A stretch of DNA of 64,000 nucleotides from Bacteroidales bacterium. Lineage in GTDB: Bacteria; Bacteroidota; Bacteroidia; Bacteroidales; F082. Positions 7,850 to 17,547 of this stretch are shown here, piece after piece. The DNA is taken from the NCBI GenBank assembly GCA_016285355.1, contig JAEEQP010000019.1, positions 1 through 64,000 on the forward strand, in the 5' to 3' direction. Within the stretch, counting starts at the first letter, position 1. Each line of letters begins with the position of its first letter. A program made the translations under genes and the position numbers. The notes beneath the pieces are model-generated. The model did not search any database and had not been told where the DNA came from. It saw only the letters and a list, made by a program, of their open reading frames with translations.

Positions 7850-9442
7850 TTACTTTACCGAAACTTTCCGTTCAAAGACCATTCCGTCGACAGCGGTGAT
7901 GCGCAACAAATACATGCCTTCCGCCCAATCGCTGACATGGATTTCTGTCGCATTTTTGAAAGTCTTCACCTTTTGGCCAAGCGCATTGAAAACTTGCACT
8001 TCCGCAGGCTCAACACCTTGAATGTAAAGTGTTTCCGAAGCGGGATTCGGATAGACCATCACCTGTTGCGCCATTTCGGCAATCACATCATATTCTGTTT
8101 GGAAGGTCATGGGTGCGCCCCATTCCAACCAACTTCCGTCGTCAAACTCACAGGCCATCGTAAACTCATAATAAACGTCTTCCTCAAGGTCCTCAATAAC
8201 AGTCTCTACATAACCATCAGTCGGCACGTCCACTTCAATCCACTCAGTATCGTCCAATTTATGATATTTGAAATAAGCCCTCGCAAAATGATCATTGCCC
8301 TCGTGAATCCATGCTGATAGCTTGGCAGAGTGCGTGGTGACATCAGAGGCTTCATAAAGGATGAAACTCGATAAGCCATGGATAGGATAGCCGTTGTTGG
8401 TGCCGTTGTCCATCACAAATGCGTGTGAACTTTGGTCGAGTTGGTTCTTGAACTCCTCGGTCTGCATTTCTTCGGCAGTCATGCCCGTACCGTAACCGTT
8501 GTTGCCTCCAGCTGAAGTCAGGAAGAAACAATTGGTGACATCAATGGTATTTTCCGCCTTGGTCGGGTCGATGGGGCTGACCATGCCGAAAATGCCGCCC
8601 GAAGTGCCTCCGCTGACTTGACCGACATTGTAACAATCCATAACATAAGTCTCTGCCGACTCCACCGTGGCACCCAACACACCGGCGGAAATGCCCATCA
8701 ACATGGCGGTTGCATTGGCAGAACCTGTGTTGTAGCATTTTGCAATTGAGGCATTACCCTGAGCGAAACACACTACACCGCCTGCCACAGCAGCACCCAT
8801 GAAATTGCTGTTGGTAGCCGTGACATTGGCCGACGAAGAGCATTCAACCACGCTGCCGTTTTGGACACCAGCCACCACACCTGCAGCCCCGCAATAAGAA
8901 CCACTGTTGGTCACACTGACCGAGCCTGAAAAACTGCAACGGTATACCATCCCACCTTCAGCAACGCCACCTACTACACCTGAAGCACCTATGCCAGTAG
9001 AAATGACCGTGCCGCTGACCGAAAGGTTTCGAACACAACCTTTTTCTCCGCCCACTGCGGCAAACAGACCCGCCAAGTCGGCAGAAGTCTGAATCCGCAA
9101 GTTCTCGACCTGATGATAGCCTCCGTCGAAGTAGCCGGCAAAATAAAAGCCATTCATGCTGTAGTCAACATTGCCGATGGGTGTCCAATTAAGGTTGTTC
9201 AAGTCAAGGTCATCCGTGAGCAAGAAATATTCCCCGACAAAAACACCCTGTTCTGAGGATTGATAACCTTCGTTGACTTTTTCGGCCAGATAAGCCAAAT
9301 TCGCGGCTGTCTCAATACGGTAAGGATTGTAGAAAGTGCCCTCACCTTGGGTCCAAGGCTCAGACGTGCCGTCCCAAATGCTGGTTCCCATTAGATTGAA
9401 TGTCAATGCCATGGCGATGATGGAAAGTGATAATTTCTTCAT
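7850..9442 (-). CDS. Secreted GLUG-repeat protein with type IX sorting domain
   Basis: A 530-aa exported protein with a Sec signal peptide (MKKLSLSIIAMALTFNLMG). Residues about 30-330 hold GLUG-type repeats (YRIETAANLAYLAE, then glycine-rich units such as SGVVGGVAEGGMVYRCSFSG) found in adhesin-like surface proteins. A fibronectin-like segment follows at about 355-450. The C-terminal 70 residues (VYPNPASETLYIQG...GMYLLRI...RKVSVK) form a type A T9SS sorting domain, so the protein should cross the outer membrane by T9SS and be surface-anchored. A TAACTTTG -7 box lies upstream. Probable role: adhesion or surface layer. Confidence 0.85.
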   Translation of the reverse strand: MKKLSLSIIAMALTFNLMGTSIWDGTSEPWTQGEGTFYNPYRIETAANLAYLAEKVNEGYQSSEQGVFVGEYFLLTDDLDLNNLNWTPIGNVDYSMNGFYFAGYFDGGYHQVENLRIQTSADLAGLFAAVGGEKGCVRNLSVSGTVISTGIGASGVVGGVAEGGMVYRCSFSGSVSVTNSGSYCGAAGVVAGVQNGSVVECSSSANVTATNSNFMGAAVAGGVVCFAQGNASIAKCYNTGSANATAMLMGISAGVLGATVESAETYVMDCYNVGQVSGGTSGGIFGMVSPIDPTKAENTIDVTNCFFLTSAGGNNGYGTGMTAEEMQTEEFKNQLDQSSHAFVMDNGTNNGYPIHGLSSFILYEASDVTTHSAKLSAWIHEGNDHFARAYFKYHKLDDTEWIEVDVPTDGYVETVIEDLEEDVYYEFTMACEFDDGSWLEWGAPMTFQTEYDVIAEMAQQVMVYPNPASETLYIQGVEPAEVQVFNALGQKVKTFKNATEIHVSDWAEGMYLLRITAVDGMVFERKVSVK

Positions 9443-9461
9443 TTTGTTCGATTTTTTCCTG

Positions 9462-9469
9462 CAAAGTTA
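9462..9469 (-). promoter_or_regulatory. -7 promoter element for the GLUG-repeat protein
   Basis: Minus-strand TAACTTTG (9469-9462) fits TAnnTTTG and lies 19 bp ahead of the start codon at 9442. The 9443-9529 gap is a divergent promoter region: on the plus strand a near-consensus TATTTTTA (9513-9520) precedes the PorZ-like gene. Confidence 0.55.
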
Positions 9470-9538
9470 TAAAACATTTCGACGAAATCAGCGTTATCAT
9501 CCTATAAATTCGTATTTTTACCGCCTAAAATGTATCGT

Positions 9539-11866
9539 ATGAAATACTTGAAGTTTTTTACCCTCATCATAGCCTCATGGCTCGTTTCGGCCAACCTTTT
9601 CGCCCAAGACGGTGTCTCCATCGGGAATTGGCGCACGCACCTGCCTTATCAGAAAGTGATTGCCGTGGAGCCAGTAGGAAACAAGATTTACGCTGCTACG
9701 GAATATGAACTGTTCTATTACGACAAAGAGGACAACTCTATTAATATCTTGAACAAAATCAACGGTTTGTCCGACATCGGCATCAGCACTATGCGCTACA
9801 ACACGAGCCAACGAAAGCTGTTCGTCGCATATACCAATGCCAATGTCGACCTCATTGATTCCGAGGGCAACATCAAGAATATGAGCGACATAAAGGATAA
9901 GAACATCGTAGGCAATAAGAACATCAACCATGTATTTTTCGACGGTGATTTGGCGTACACGGCCTGCGGTTTCGGTATCGTGGTTTTCGACCTGAAAAAA
10001 GAGGAGGTGAAAGACACTTATTATATTGGCAACCAAGGTGATGCAGTGAATGTAACCGATATTGCCATCTTCAATGGCCGTATTTATGCCTCAACCGACG
10101 ATGGCATATATTACGCCTCACAAGATGCTCAAAACCTGGCTAATTATTCGGCTTGGCATTTCGATAACAGCCTGATTCATCCCCATTTGGCATACACCGA
10201 GATGGAAGTGTTCAACGGAAAGTTGTATCTGAATTATGATGGTGGCTATGAAGCCGATACACTTTTTGTCAACGATGGGAATCTCTGGGGTTATTTTGAC
10301 AAACAGGATGTGAACCAAAAGTTTGAGCTGCGAGCCTACGACGACCGTTTTATCCTCACCAACCGCTACAAGGTTTCGGTGCGCGATGCCAATCTAAATG
10401 AAATGTTGGGGATTTATTCTCCTGGCGGTTCCATTGAACCACTTTCGGCTGCCGTTGACAACAGTGGCAACTATTGGATTGGCGACACCCGACGCGGCCT
10501 CGTCATGACAAGTGACGGCTGGAACAACATGGATGTGAAGCCCAATGGTCCTGCTTCAAAAAACGTCTTTGAACTTCAAGCCTGCGGTGACCAAGTTTGG
10601 ATTGCTACAGGTGGCCACGCCGCCAACTGGGGCAAACGCTATATGAAAGAAGGTGTCGCCCGATTCAACGGATTGTGGACGATTCTCAACAGTTCCACCC
10701 TGCCTGATTTTGGAACATATTCGGATTTTGTTTGCACGGTCACCGACCCCAACGATCCTTCCGTAACATACGTCGGCACTTGGGGCAAAGGGCTTTTGAA
10801 ATTCCAAAACGACGAATTGGTCGAAGTGTACAACGCCGACAACAGCACGTTGGACTATTGGGTGAAAGACCAAACTCTAATCAATATCAGCGGTTTAGCC
10901 TTTGACAGTAAAGGGAATCTTTGGGTCGCCAATACAGGTGCCAACAAACTCCTTTCTATGATGGAACGCACCACCGGCAACTGGCGTTCCTTCAACTTGG
11001 GTGGCAGCCTCAGCGGCATTGACATTGGCACATTGCTCATCGATGACAATGATTATAAGTGGATGATCCGCCGTGGCGGTGAGGTCATCGTTTTCAATGA
11101 CAGCGGCACCTTCGACAATCCCACCGATGACCAAGCCGTCAACCTGAATACAGCTGCGGGCAACGGTAAACTGGCTGGTGCTGTCAACTGTCTCATCCTT
11201 GGCGATAAAGGCGAAGTTTGGGTCGGAACCGACAAAGGTCCTTGCCTGTTTGACGACACAAAGAAAATCTTCAGCGGCTCCAACTTCGACGCCATCCAAA
11301 AGGAAGTGCCCCGCAATGATGGCACCAACCAATACGACTACCTCTTCGACGGATCCAATGTGCTTTCAATGGCTGCTATGGAAGGTTCCAACCAGATTTG
11401 GTTCGGCCTTGAATCGGGGGTTTATCTCATGTCATTTGAAAACAAACCCAAGGAAATCCACTATTTCAACACCGACAACAGTCCCTTGTTAGACAATGCC
11501 GTCACCACTATGGCTGTCGACAAGAGCGGCGAAGTGTTTTTTGGTACAGGTAGCGGTGTCATCTCCTATCGCGGCGAATATGCCACTCCAGAGCCGATTA
11601 TCAGCGAGGTAGTAGCCTATCCTAATCCTGTACGGATGAATTATTCGGGTTATGTCGGAATCAAAGGCTTGGTTTCCAATTCTTTAGTTAGAATCACCAC
11701 TGTGGACGGCACTTTTGTCACGCAACTAATTTCGGAAGGTGGTCAGGCCGTTTGGGACTGCACCAACATCAATGGAGAGCGAGTGGAGCCTGGAGTCTAT
11801 TTCATCTTCGTCAGCACCAAGCAAGGCACCAACAAGTTCGCCACCAAGATTCTCGTTCAAAACTGA
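9539..11866 (+). CDS. porZ: PorZ-like beta-propeller, type IX secretion component
   Basis: A 775-aa protein with a signal peptide (MKYLKFFTLIIASWLVSANLFA). It then has two-component-regulator-type beta-propeller blades throughout, e.g. WRTHLPYQKVIAVEPVGNKI, DNSGNYWIGDTRRGL and DDNDYKWMIRRGGEVIVF, and a C-terminal T9SS sorting-like domain (AYPNPVRMNYSGYV...ATKILVQN). Length and domain order match PorZ, which in Porphyromonas takes part in the surface attachment complex that processes T9SS cargo. The ATG at 9539 gives the better signal peptide than the ATG 9 bp upstream. It overlaps recO by one base, an adjacency I recall from other Bacteroidota. Confidence 0.82.
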   Translation: MKYLKFFTLIIASWLVSANLFAQDGVSIGNWRTHLPYQKVIAVEPVGNKIYAATEYELFYYDKEDNSINILNKINGLSDIGISTMRYNTSQRKLFVAYTNANVDLIDSEGNIKNMSDIKDKNIVGNKNINHVFFDGDLAYTACGFGIVVFDLKKEEVKDTYYIGNQGDAVNVTDIAIFNGRIYASTDDGIYYASQDAQNLANYSAWHFDNSLIHPHLAYTEMEVFNGKLYLNYDGGYEADTLFVNDGNLWGYFDKQDVNQKFELRAYDDRFILTNRYKVSVRDANLNEMLGIYSPGGSIEPLSAAVDNSGNYWIGDTRRGLVMTSDGWNNMDVKPNGPASKNVFELQACGDQVWIATGGHAANWGKRYMKEGVARFNGLWTILNSSTLPDFGTYSDFVCTVTDPNDPSVTYVGTWGKGLLKFQNDELVEVYNADNSTLDYWVKDQTLINISGLAFDSKGNLWVANTGANKLLSMMERTTGNWRSFNLGGSLSGIDIGTLLIDDNDYKWMIRRGGEVIVFNDSGTFDNPTDDQAVNLNTAAGNGKLAGAVNCLILGDKGEVWVGTDKGPCLFDDTKKIFSGSNFDAIQKEVPRNDGTNQYDYLFDGSNVLSMAAMEGSNQIWFGLESGVYLMSFENKPKEIHYFNTDNSPLLDNAVTTMAVDKSGEVFFGTGSGVISYRGEYATPEPIISEVVAYPNPVRMNYSGYVGIKGLVSNSLVRITTVDGTFVTQLISEGGQAVWDCTNINGERVEPGVYFIFVSTKQGTNKFATKILVQN

Positions 11867-12591
11867 TGGATGACAAAATTCAAGGCATCGTCCTGCAAAC
11901 CATCCGCTACGGTGACACCAGTTTGATTGTCAAGGTGTTCACCCGCAACTATGGCTTGAAGTCTTATATGGTGAAAGGTGCTTTCAATCGAAGTTCCAAA
12001 AACCGTGTAGCTTTGTTCCAAAACCTCAACCTTATTAATTATATAGGTGTGGAAAAAGCCAACAAAGGCACGTTGGGCTATATGAAAGATGTGCAGCTTT
12101 CTTTTGTCTATCAAAATCTCCCTTTGGTGATGAATAAAAGTGCCATCTTGATGTATGTCAGCGAATTGCTGTCAAAGACCATCACAGAGCAAGAGCAGAA
12201 TGAAGCACTTTATGACTTTATCTTCCGTTCCCTTCAGTGGCTCGATTTGGTCGAAAAAGACTATGCGAATTTTCCGTTGTTCTTCACCTTGGAACTGACA
12301 CGTCACTTAGGTTTCTATCCCAAATCAAATCATAAAGAAGGGTATTGCTTTGATATGATGGAAGGCTCGTTTGCACATGACTATCCGCTGCATCCCTATT
12401 ATTTTGATACAGAATCTGCTGCTTTGCTTTCGCGTTTGCTCGATGTGGGCATTGACGAAGCTTGTAGCATTCCGCTTCGGGTGTCATACCGTCGTGAGTT
12501 ACTGGATAACCTCATCGTATTCATGCGCCTTCATGCCCCAATCATGAAAGACTTCCATTCCCATGAGGTACTGAAAACCGTGTTGGAATAA
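11866..12591 (+). CDS. recO: DNA repair protein RecO
   Basis: A 241-aa protein with the RecO N-terminal OB-fold signature (IQGIVLQTIRYGDTSLIVKVFT, then YGLKSYMVKGAF) and the helical middle part. It mediates RecA loading with RecR in recombinational repair. The start ATG at 11866 shares its A with the stop TGA of porZ (TGATG), indicating coupling. The usual zinc-binding Cys cluster of many RecO proteins is not evident; only isolated cysteines are present. Confidence 0.9.
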   Translation: MDDKIQGIVLQTIRYGDTSLIVKVFTRNYGLKSYMVKGAFNRSSKNRVALFQNLNLINYIGVEKANKGTLGYMKDVQLSFVYQNLPLVMNKSAILMYVSELLSKTITEQEQNEALYDFIFRSLQWLDLVEKDYANFPLFFTLELTRHLGFYPKSNHKEGYCFDMMEGSFAHDYPLHPYYFDTESAALLSRLLDVGIDEACSIPLRVSYRRELLDNLIVFMRLHAPIMKDFHSHEVLKTVLE

Positions 12592-12615
12592 AAAAAGCCA
12601 GCCTTACGACTGGCT
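12591..12615 (-). terminator. Rho-independent terminator of the gldH-wza-wzc operon
   Basis: On the minus strand a stem AGCCAG...CTGGCT (12615-12610 with 12601-12596) is followed directly by a run of T (complement of the A-run 12591-12596). It lies about 45 bp beyond the stop at 12659 and points away from the minus-strand operon, at a convergent boundary with recO. Confidence 0.8.
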
Positions 12616-12658
12616 CACAAACAATAAATGAAAAAAACAAAACTTTTCTAAAACAAAA

Positions 12659-13576
12659 CTACTTCAATTCAAGTGATGTCTGTCCGATTAACTTGCCCCC
12701 TTGTTCATAGATATCTATGAAATAGGTGCCAGGCCTGAATTCAATATCGGAAGGCTTAGTGTAATAAGCACGCACATCCGTTTCCTTTCCCTCATAATTG
12801 ACCCTGACCTTTTCGGTAAACTGTAAGGTCTCTCCATTGGATTCAAAGGCATATTCATCGCCTATACCCTTGCAAATGACCGCTTTGGTAGGATTAGCGA
12901 TACGGACATAAAAAATCTTGGTCCCAGGTTGAATCAACTCGTTTTCTGCAACCGTAAAATCAATTCTGATGCGTTCGGCACGACTGGCACGGTCGGTCGA
13001 CGATTCCTTGCCGCTACCTTTGAAGCGTACACCTTGAGCCGAATAATTGTGGAGTTTCATCGTAGCTGCCAGATTCACCTTATTGGTCAATTCTTCCTTC
13101 TGACGCGTGAGATTGGTATTCTGACGGCGTTCGGCCTGAAATTCCTCACGGATACGCTCGTTTTCAGCCACTAACTCTCGGTTGACAGTATAAAGTGAAT
13201 CCATTTGACGCACATAACGCTGAGAAATCTCTTGTAATGCAGCCAATTTCTTCTTGATGCGGTAATAATCCCATTGAGAATCAAGGAGCTTCTTGATTTC
13301 AACGGCATCGGCTTGGATGATGCTGTCTTTTTGTGCCAATTCCACACTAAGTTCTCCATAGCTTTCCTTCAGTTCGTTATGAACTTTCATCAAGCTATCA
13401 ACTTCAGCTTGAAAATCAGCACGCTGCATTTCTTTCTCAGCCTCAAGCACTTTCAATTCCTCCTTCATAGAAGCGTTTTGGGACGACTTGACGATGACAA
13501 GTACAACGGCCATGACCAACGCTGCAAGAAGGACATACAACAATATTTGTTTTTTAGTGTTTTTCTCTGCATCCAT
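12659..13576 (-). CDS. Membrane-anchored coiled-coil protein, function unknown
   Basis: A 305-aa protein with a short cytoplasmic tail, one transmembrane helix (ILLYVLLAALVMAVVLVIV, about 11-29) and a long charged coiled coil (about 38-180). It ends in a globular C-terminal domain (about 195-305) with strands such as KIFYVRIANPTKAV and FRPGTYFIDIYEQGGKL. I recognise it only as a conserved Bacteroidota hypothetical. It ends the gldH-wza-wzc-upxY unit, 56 bp after the UpxY gene, and is followed by the terminator, so a role near polysaccharide export or the envelope is possible but unproven. Confidence 0.75.
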   Translation of the reverse strand: MDAEKNTKKQILLYVLLAALVMAVVLVIVKSSQNASMKEELKVLEAEKEMQRADFQAEVDSLMKVHNELKESYGELSVELAQKDSIIQADAVEIKKLLDSQWDYYRIKKKLAALQEISQRYVRQMDSLYTVNRELVAENERIREEFQAERRQNTNLTRQKEELTNKVNLAATMKLHNYSAQGVRFKGSGKESSTDRASRAERIRIDFTVAENELIQPGTKIFYVRIANPTKAVICKGIGDEYAFESNGETLQFTEKVRVNYEGKETDVRAYYTKPSDIEFRPGTYFIDIYEQGGKLIGQTSLELK

Positions 13577-13632
13577 GATATTCTGCTTTTAGATACACAT
13601 TATATAACGTTGCAAAAATGACCTATATTGCG

Positions 13633-14166
13633 CTACTGCAACATCTCTGCCTTAATTGGTTCCACTTTTGTCCGCGGAATGTTGACTGGCAAATATTGAC
13701 CAACCACATCAATATAGACTATCAGGCGACGCTTGTCTTTGACAGACTCAAGTCGGCCACAAAGTCCTTTCATAGGTCCGCTGATGATTCTCACCGTCTG
13801 ACCTTCCTTCAAGTCATCCTTGTCCATTATCCTGCCCTCATCGTCCATCTCATAATCCTGAATAAAACGCTTGATGGCAAGTATTTGATTTTCAGGAACA
13901 ATTACAGCCTTTCGTTCAAAAGAAACGAACTTGACCACCCCATAAACACTCACAATAGGCAAATGCTCTTTCTCGTTGGAAAAGACAAATATATACGATT
14001 TAAACAGCGGCTCCTCAACTTTCTTACGACGGTCGCTCCATTGCTTGAGCCGAGTAATCATCGGCAAGTATGCCTCTATGCCCAAGTCTTGCAACTGAGT
14101 CAAAACCTTTTTCTCAGCGCGTGACCTGACATAGAGGGCATGCCAATATCTCGGTTGTTCCATCAC
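13633..14166 (-). CDS. UpxY-family transcription antiterminator (NusG paralogue)
   Basis: A 177-aa NusG-like protein: an NGN domain (WHALYVRSRAEKKVLTQL...FKSYIFVF) and a C-terminal KOW motif (LKEGQTVRIISGPMKGLCG). UpxY/LoaP-type paralogues ride RNA polymerase and suppress early termination in long polysaccharide operons. In Bacteroides capsule loci the upxY gene is usually first; here it lies 9 bp downstream of wzc, near the 3' end of its operon, so it may serve in trans, for example the long operon at 24-57 kb. The second Met (14163) is an alternative start. Confidence 0.85.
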   Translation of the reverse strand: MMEQPRYWHALYVRSRAEKKVLTQLQDLGIEAYLPMITRLKQWSDRRKKVEEPLFKSYIFVFSNEKEHLPIVSVYGVVKFVSFERKAVIVPENQILAIKRFIQDYEMDDEGRIMDKDDLKEGQTVRIISGPMKGLCGRLESVKDKRRLIVYIDVVGQYLPVNIPRTKVEPIKAEMLQ

Positions 14167-14175
14167 CTAAAGTGA

Positions 14176-16701
14176 TTAGCTATTGCTCTTTTCCGAATCT
14201 TTTGAATGATGGTGGTGGTGATGCTTTTTTTTCTTACCTGTATCCTCTTGCGGATTCTCACCATAATAGTCGTTGCCATAGTAACCACTATTACTGCTAC
14301 CGTATCTGCCATAGCCATAGCCGTAAGCATAACCGTAGCCATAGCCGTATTTCTTACCATAGCCGTAGCCATAACCCTTATTTGTCTGGATACCGTTAAG
14401 GACGATAGACATCTTGAGACCGCGGGTTTCCATATCTTTGATGATGGTACCGAAGATATTCTTGTTGGTGACACCTTGACGAACAATGAACAAGTTCACG
14501 TCACTATGTCTCATCAACAGGAAGGCATCGGTGACCAAACCGACAGGCGGAGTATCGATGATGATGTAGTCGTAACGCTCGCGGAGCAGTTGGAAGAGTT
14601 CATCGCACTTCTCGGAAGCAATCAATTCAGCCGGATTGGGCGGGATAGGACCACTGGTGATGATATCGAGGCTGGGAATAGCTGAAGTAGATTGGATGAT
14701 GTTTTCAAACGGTTCCTTGTTGGAGAGGAATGAACTCAATCCGATATTGTTGTTCAAGCCGAATTCCTTAAAAAGTTTCGGTTTACGTAAGTCGAAGCCC
14801 AACAGAACGGTCTTCTTACCATAAAGTGCGTAGATGGACGCGACATTAATGGCATTGAAGGTCTTACCGATACTCTGCATGTCACCCGTAACGAGGACGG
14901 TACATTTCGTCTTGCCTTGCGTAATGAATTCAATATTGGTACGGATGGAGCGAAACGACTCGGCGATAGGTGCCTTGGGTGAATTGACGACCACGAGCGG
15001 ATCCTTCGAAGAGGTTTGTGCCACCTGGCCAATAATCGGGAAGTTGGTCAGTTTCTCCACATCCTTGCGATCACTGATGGACACATTGAAGAAGTCCTTG
15101 AGGAACAAATACAAAGCAGGTATCAACAGGCCAAGGATGATGGCAATGAGATAATTCATGGAAGTACGAGGAGAGATACAATACGTTCTTTCCATTTTGG
15201 CCAAATCAAGAATCTCATTGTCAGGTGTATTGGAAGCCTTCAGAATTTGAGCCTCAGCACGACGCTGCATCAAATATTTGTAAGTCTCTTCGCTGAAATT
15301 GAAATTACGTTGGTAATCAATCAACTGTTGTTGCTTCTCAGGAAGCACTTTGGTTTCAGAAACGGTCTTCGCTATACGCTTGTTGATTTCATCAAGACCC
15401 ATCTCGGCATTAATCACCAAGTTGTTGATGGTTTCCAACAAGGTTTTCTTCGTAGTAACAATCTGTTCGTTGAGCTTCACAATCTGAGGGTGCTGTTCCG
15501 TTTGGGTAAGCAATTGGGTAGCCTTTGTCTGCGACAAGGTGACAAGGTCTCTTACCAACTGATTGAGCAAGGGGTCGGCAATACCCATCGTACTGGGAGC
15601 TGCAAGATTTTCCGGATCATCAATCTGTTCCTTAATATAATCCTGCAAACGCTTGTAAATCTTAACATTAACAGTCATTTCAGCTCTCTCTTTCTCCAAA
15701 GCCTGCAAATTGTTGTAAATCTGAGAGGCTTGCAAATCAAGATTCATAAGGTCATTTTGTGTACGGAATTCTTGCAACTCAGTTGCAGCACTGCCCAATG
15801 ACTCTTGAATTCCTGTCAATTCTTCATCAATGAAACGAATGGTATTCTCAGAAACCTGGTTCTTCTTTTCCAATCCACGATTAACATATTCTGTCATCAA
15901 CATATTAATGTATTCAACGATTTTGTTAGGATTGTTACCTGTTATAACTATGGAGGCAACAGAAGATTGCTTGCTGGTTGTAGTCACTGTATAATTGCTC
16001 AACTGACTAACCAAACTTGGATAGCTATTGAGTTTGAAAGACAATTTTCGGCTGTTATCGGTTTCTGCATTGTAGTTTTCGTTCAAAACAATACGGAAAC
16101 GGTTATACCCATTATCAACCCACTCGCCTTGCTTGCATTTTGTATCTATTTCAATTTTTCCAAGGACACTTGGCAATGATCGGCAGAGCACATAGTCATA
16201 TTTTGCAAGGAAATCTGAGGTGCCGTGCAAACTCATTGTCTCGCCACCTAAACCAGATATCTCGTAGGTCAAGCCAACCGCTTGCGGAACACTACGGTCA
16301 AATTCAACCATAAATGGAGCGGTTTTATACAATTCAGATGTAGAAACACGTCCTTTTTCGTAATACGAGACCTCCAAGTTCATCTTTTTGATGGCTCGTT
16401 CCATAAGTGTATAAGACCTAAGAATGGCCATTTCGTTTTCAACATTTGATTTGCCCATGTTCAAATTTGTCATAAGCATTGTAGGGTCAAATGCCTGATC
16501 GCTTTTAATAAGCACTGTACCTGAAGTTTGATACACGCTAGGCTTATATCTGTTGATAACAAAGCCTATCGCTAAAGCGACAAAAACACAGATAACAAAA
16601 AGATACCAATGGCTCAAGCATATATAAATCAATTGCTTGATATCAACGGATTGTTCCTCTCCACTCTGTTGAGGTCTGAAATTTGTTGTTTCGTTCTGCA
16701 T
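14176..16701 (-). CDS. wzc: Wzc-like polysaccharide co-polymerase and tyrosine kinase
   Basis: An 841-aa inner-membrane BY-kinase. TM1 is about 31-50 (WYLFVICVFVALAIGFVI), followed by a long periplasmic Wzz/GNVR coiled-coil region and TM2 near 515-535 (YLIAIILGLLIPALYLFL). The kinase domain has Walker A (DMQSIGKT), Walker A' (LLGFDLRKPKL) and Walker B (YDYIIIDTPPVG). The tail (about 776-841) is striking: 15 tyrosines in YG repeats, then KKKK and six His. Tyrosine clusters here are autophosphorylation sites that tune polymer length. Lies 37 bp after the Wza-like gene. No cognate low-molecular-weight phosphatase is seen in the window. Confidence 0.92.
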   Translation of the reverse strand: MQNETTNFRPQQSGEEQSVDIKQLIYICLSHWYLFVICVFVALAIGFVINRYKPSVYQTSGTVLIKSDQAFDPTMLMTNLNMGKSNVENEMAILRSYTLMERAIKKMNLEVSYYEKGRVSTSELYKTAPFMVEFDRSVPQAVGLTYEISGLGGETMSLHGTSDFLAKYDYVLCRSLPSVLGKIEIDTKCKQGEWVDNGYNRFRIVLNENYNAETDNSRKLSFKLNSYPSLVSQLSNYTVTTTSKQSSVASIVITGNNPNKIVEYINMLMTEYVNRGLEKKNQVSENTIRFIDEELTGIQESLGSAATELQEFRTQNDLMNLDLQASQIYNNLQALEKERAEMTVNVKIYKRLQDYIKEQIDDPENLAAPSTMGIADPLLNQLVRDLVTLSQTKATQLLTQTEQHPQIVKLNEQIVTTKKTLLETINNLVINAEMGLDEINKRIAKTVSETKVLPEKQQQLIDYQRNFNFSEETYKYLMQRRAEAQILKASNTPDNEILDLAKMERTYCISPRTSMNYLIAIILGLLIPALYLFLKDFFNVSISDRKDVEKLTNFPIIGQVAQTSSKDPLVVVNSPKAPIAESFRSIRTNIEFITQGKTKCTVLVTGDMQSIGKTFNAINVASIYALYGKKTVLLGFDLRKPKLFKEFGLNNNIGLSSFLSNKEPFENIIQSTSAIPSLDIITSGPIPPNPAELIASEKCDELFQLLRERYDYIIIDTPPVGLVTDAFLLMRHSDVNLFIVRQGVTNKNIFGTIIKDMETRGLKMSIVLNGIQTNKGYGYGYGKKYGYGYGYAYGYGYGRYGSSNSGYYGNDYYGENPQEDTGKKKKHHHHHHSKDSEKSNS

Positions 16702-16738
16702 GACTATCTCAAATTAAATTATTTACTTCTTAATTTAC

Positions 16739-17536
16739 TTATCTTTTAAATGCAACATACAAAGTGACTGCCAACGAGACAGCTGACAACACCGTCGAAT
16801 AGGGGAATGCCGTGAAACCCCACTGCTTGATCTTCATCGGTTCGACATAAATGATATCGTTGGGCTTTAAATAATAATAAGGTGAAGCAAGAATGTCAGC
16901 CTGACCCATATCCACAGTAACAATCTCGGACCCATGATCGGTTTGACGGATAATCCTTACCTCGTCATTTTTTGCAAAATTGGTCATATTGCCCGCTAAG
17001 GAAATAGCTTCAAACAAATTAATCTGCGATTGATAGACCTTATACATACCAGGACGCGTAACTTCGCCCAGCACCGTAAGATTAAAGTTAGACAATTTTA
17101 CAATAATGGTAGTCTGATTAACATACTTGTCAAGCTCAGTTTGTAGTCTTGCTTTAGCTTCATCAATAGTCAAATTTTTCAATTCAATTTTTCCAGTCAG
17201 CGGCATCTCAATACAGCCTTCCTCATCCAACGTATAAGACTGAAGATAAATTGAAGCATCTGATGATAATTGCGTGCGAACTCCAGTACTTTCGCCAGAC
17301 AATGAAGTAGCAGTTCTCTCATCCACCGTGTTCAGCACACGAATGTACAAATTGTCACCAGGTTGCAATTTGTAGTTGACCGAACGGTCGTTGACATACT
17401 CTTGTGAAATGTTTGCTGCCGCCATTTGAGCGTCTTTAAGATAAATCATTTTCTTTTGAGGAACACATGAGGCGAACATCATGGTTAAAACTACTGTAAA
17501 GATTCCAAGTTTTGTAATTTTGTTAAAGTACTTCAT
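16739..17536 (-). CDS. Wza-like polysaccharide export lipoprotein
   Basis: A 265-aa outer-membrane export protein with a lipoprotein signal (lipid Cys about 24 in FASCVPQKK). It has the poly_export domain (NYKLQPGDNLYIRVLNTVDE), a SLBB domain (FNLTVLGEVTRPGMYKVY) and a second SLBB-like segment. A C-terminal hydrophobic helix (STVLSAVSLAVTLYVAF) matches the membrane-spanning end. Partner of the Wzc homologue downstream in Wzx/Wzy-type export. It starts 11 bp after gldH, so both share the gldH promoter. Confidence 0.9.
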   Translation of the reverse strand: MKYFNKITKLGIFTVVLTMMFASCVPQKKMIYLKDAQMAAANISQEYVNDRSVNYKLQPGDNLYIRVLNTVDERTATSLSGESTGVRTQLSSDASIYLQSYTLDEEGCIEMPLTGKIELKNLTIDEAKARLQTELDKYVNQTTIIVKLSNFNLTVLGEVTRPGMYKVYQSQINLFEAISLAGNMTNFAKNDEVRIIRQTDHGSEIVTVDMGQADILASPYYYLKPNDIIYVEPMKIKQWGFTAFPYSTVLSAVSLAVTLYVAFKR

Positions 17537-17547
17537 ACGTATTATGT

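Noticed and set aside
14176..14375. The YG-repeat and poly-His stretch as a low-complexity sequencing artefact
   Set aside because: The repeats are encoded by varied codons in a continuous frame that ends in a proper stop, so they appear genuine.
15016..15801. A 261-codon plus-strand frame inside the wzc gene
   Set aside because: It lies entirely opposite the periplasmic coiled coil of Wzc and has no motif or start context; a shadow frame.
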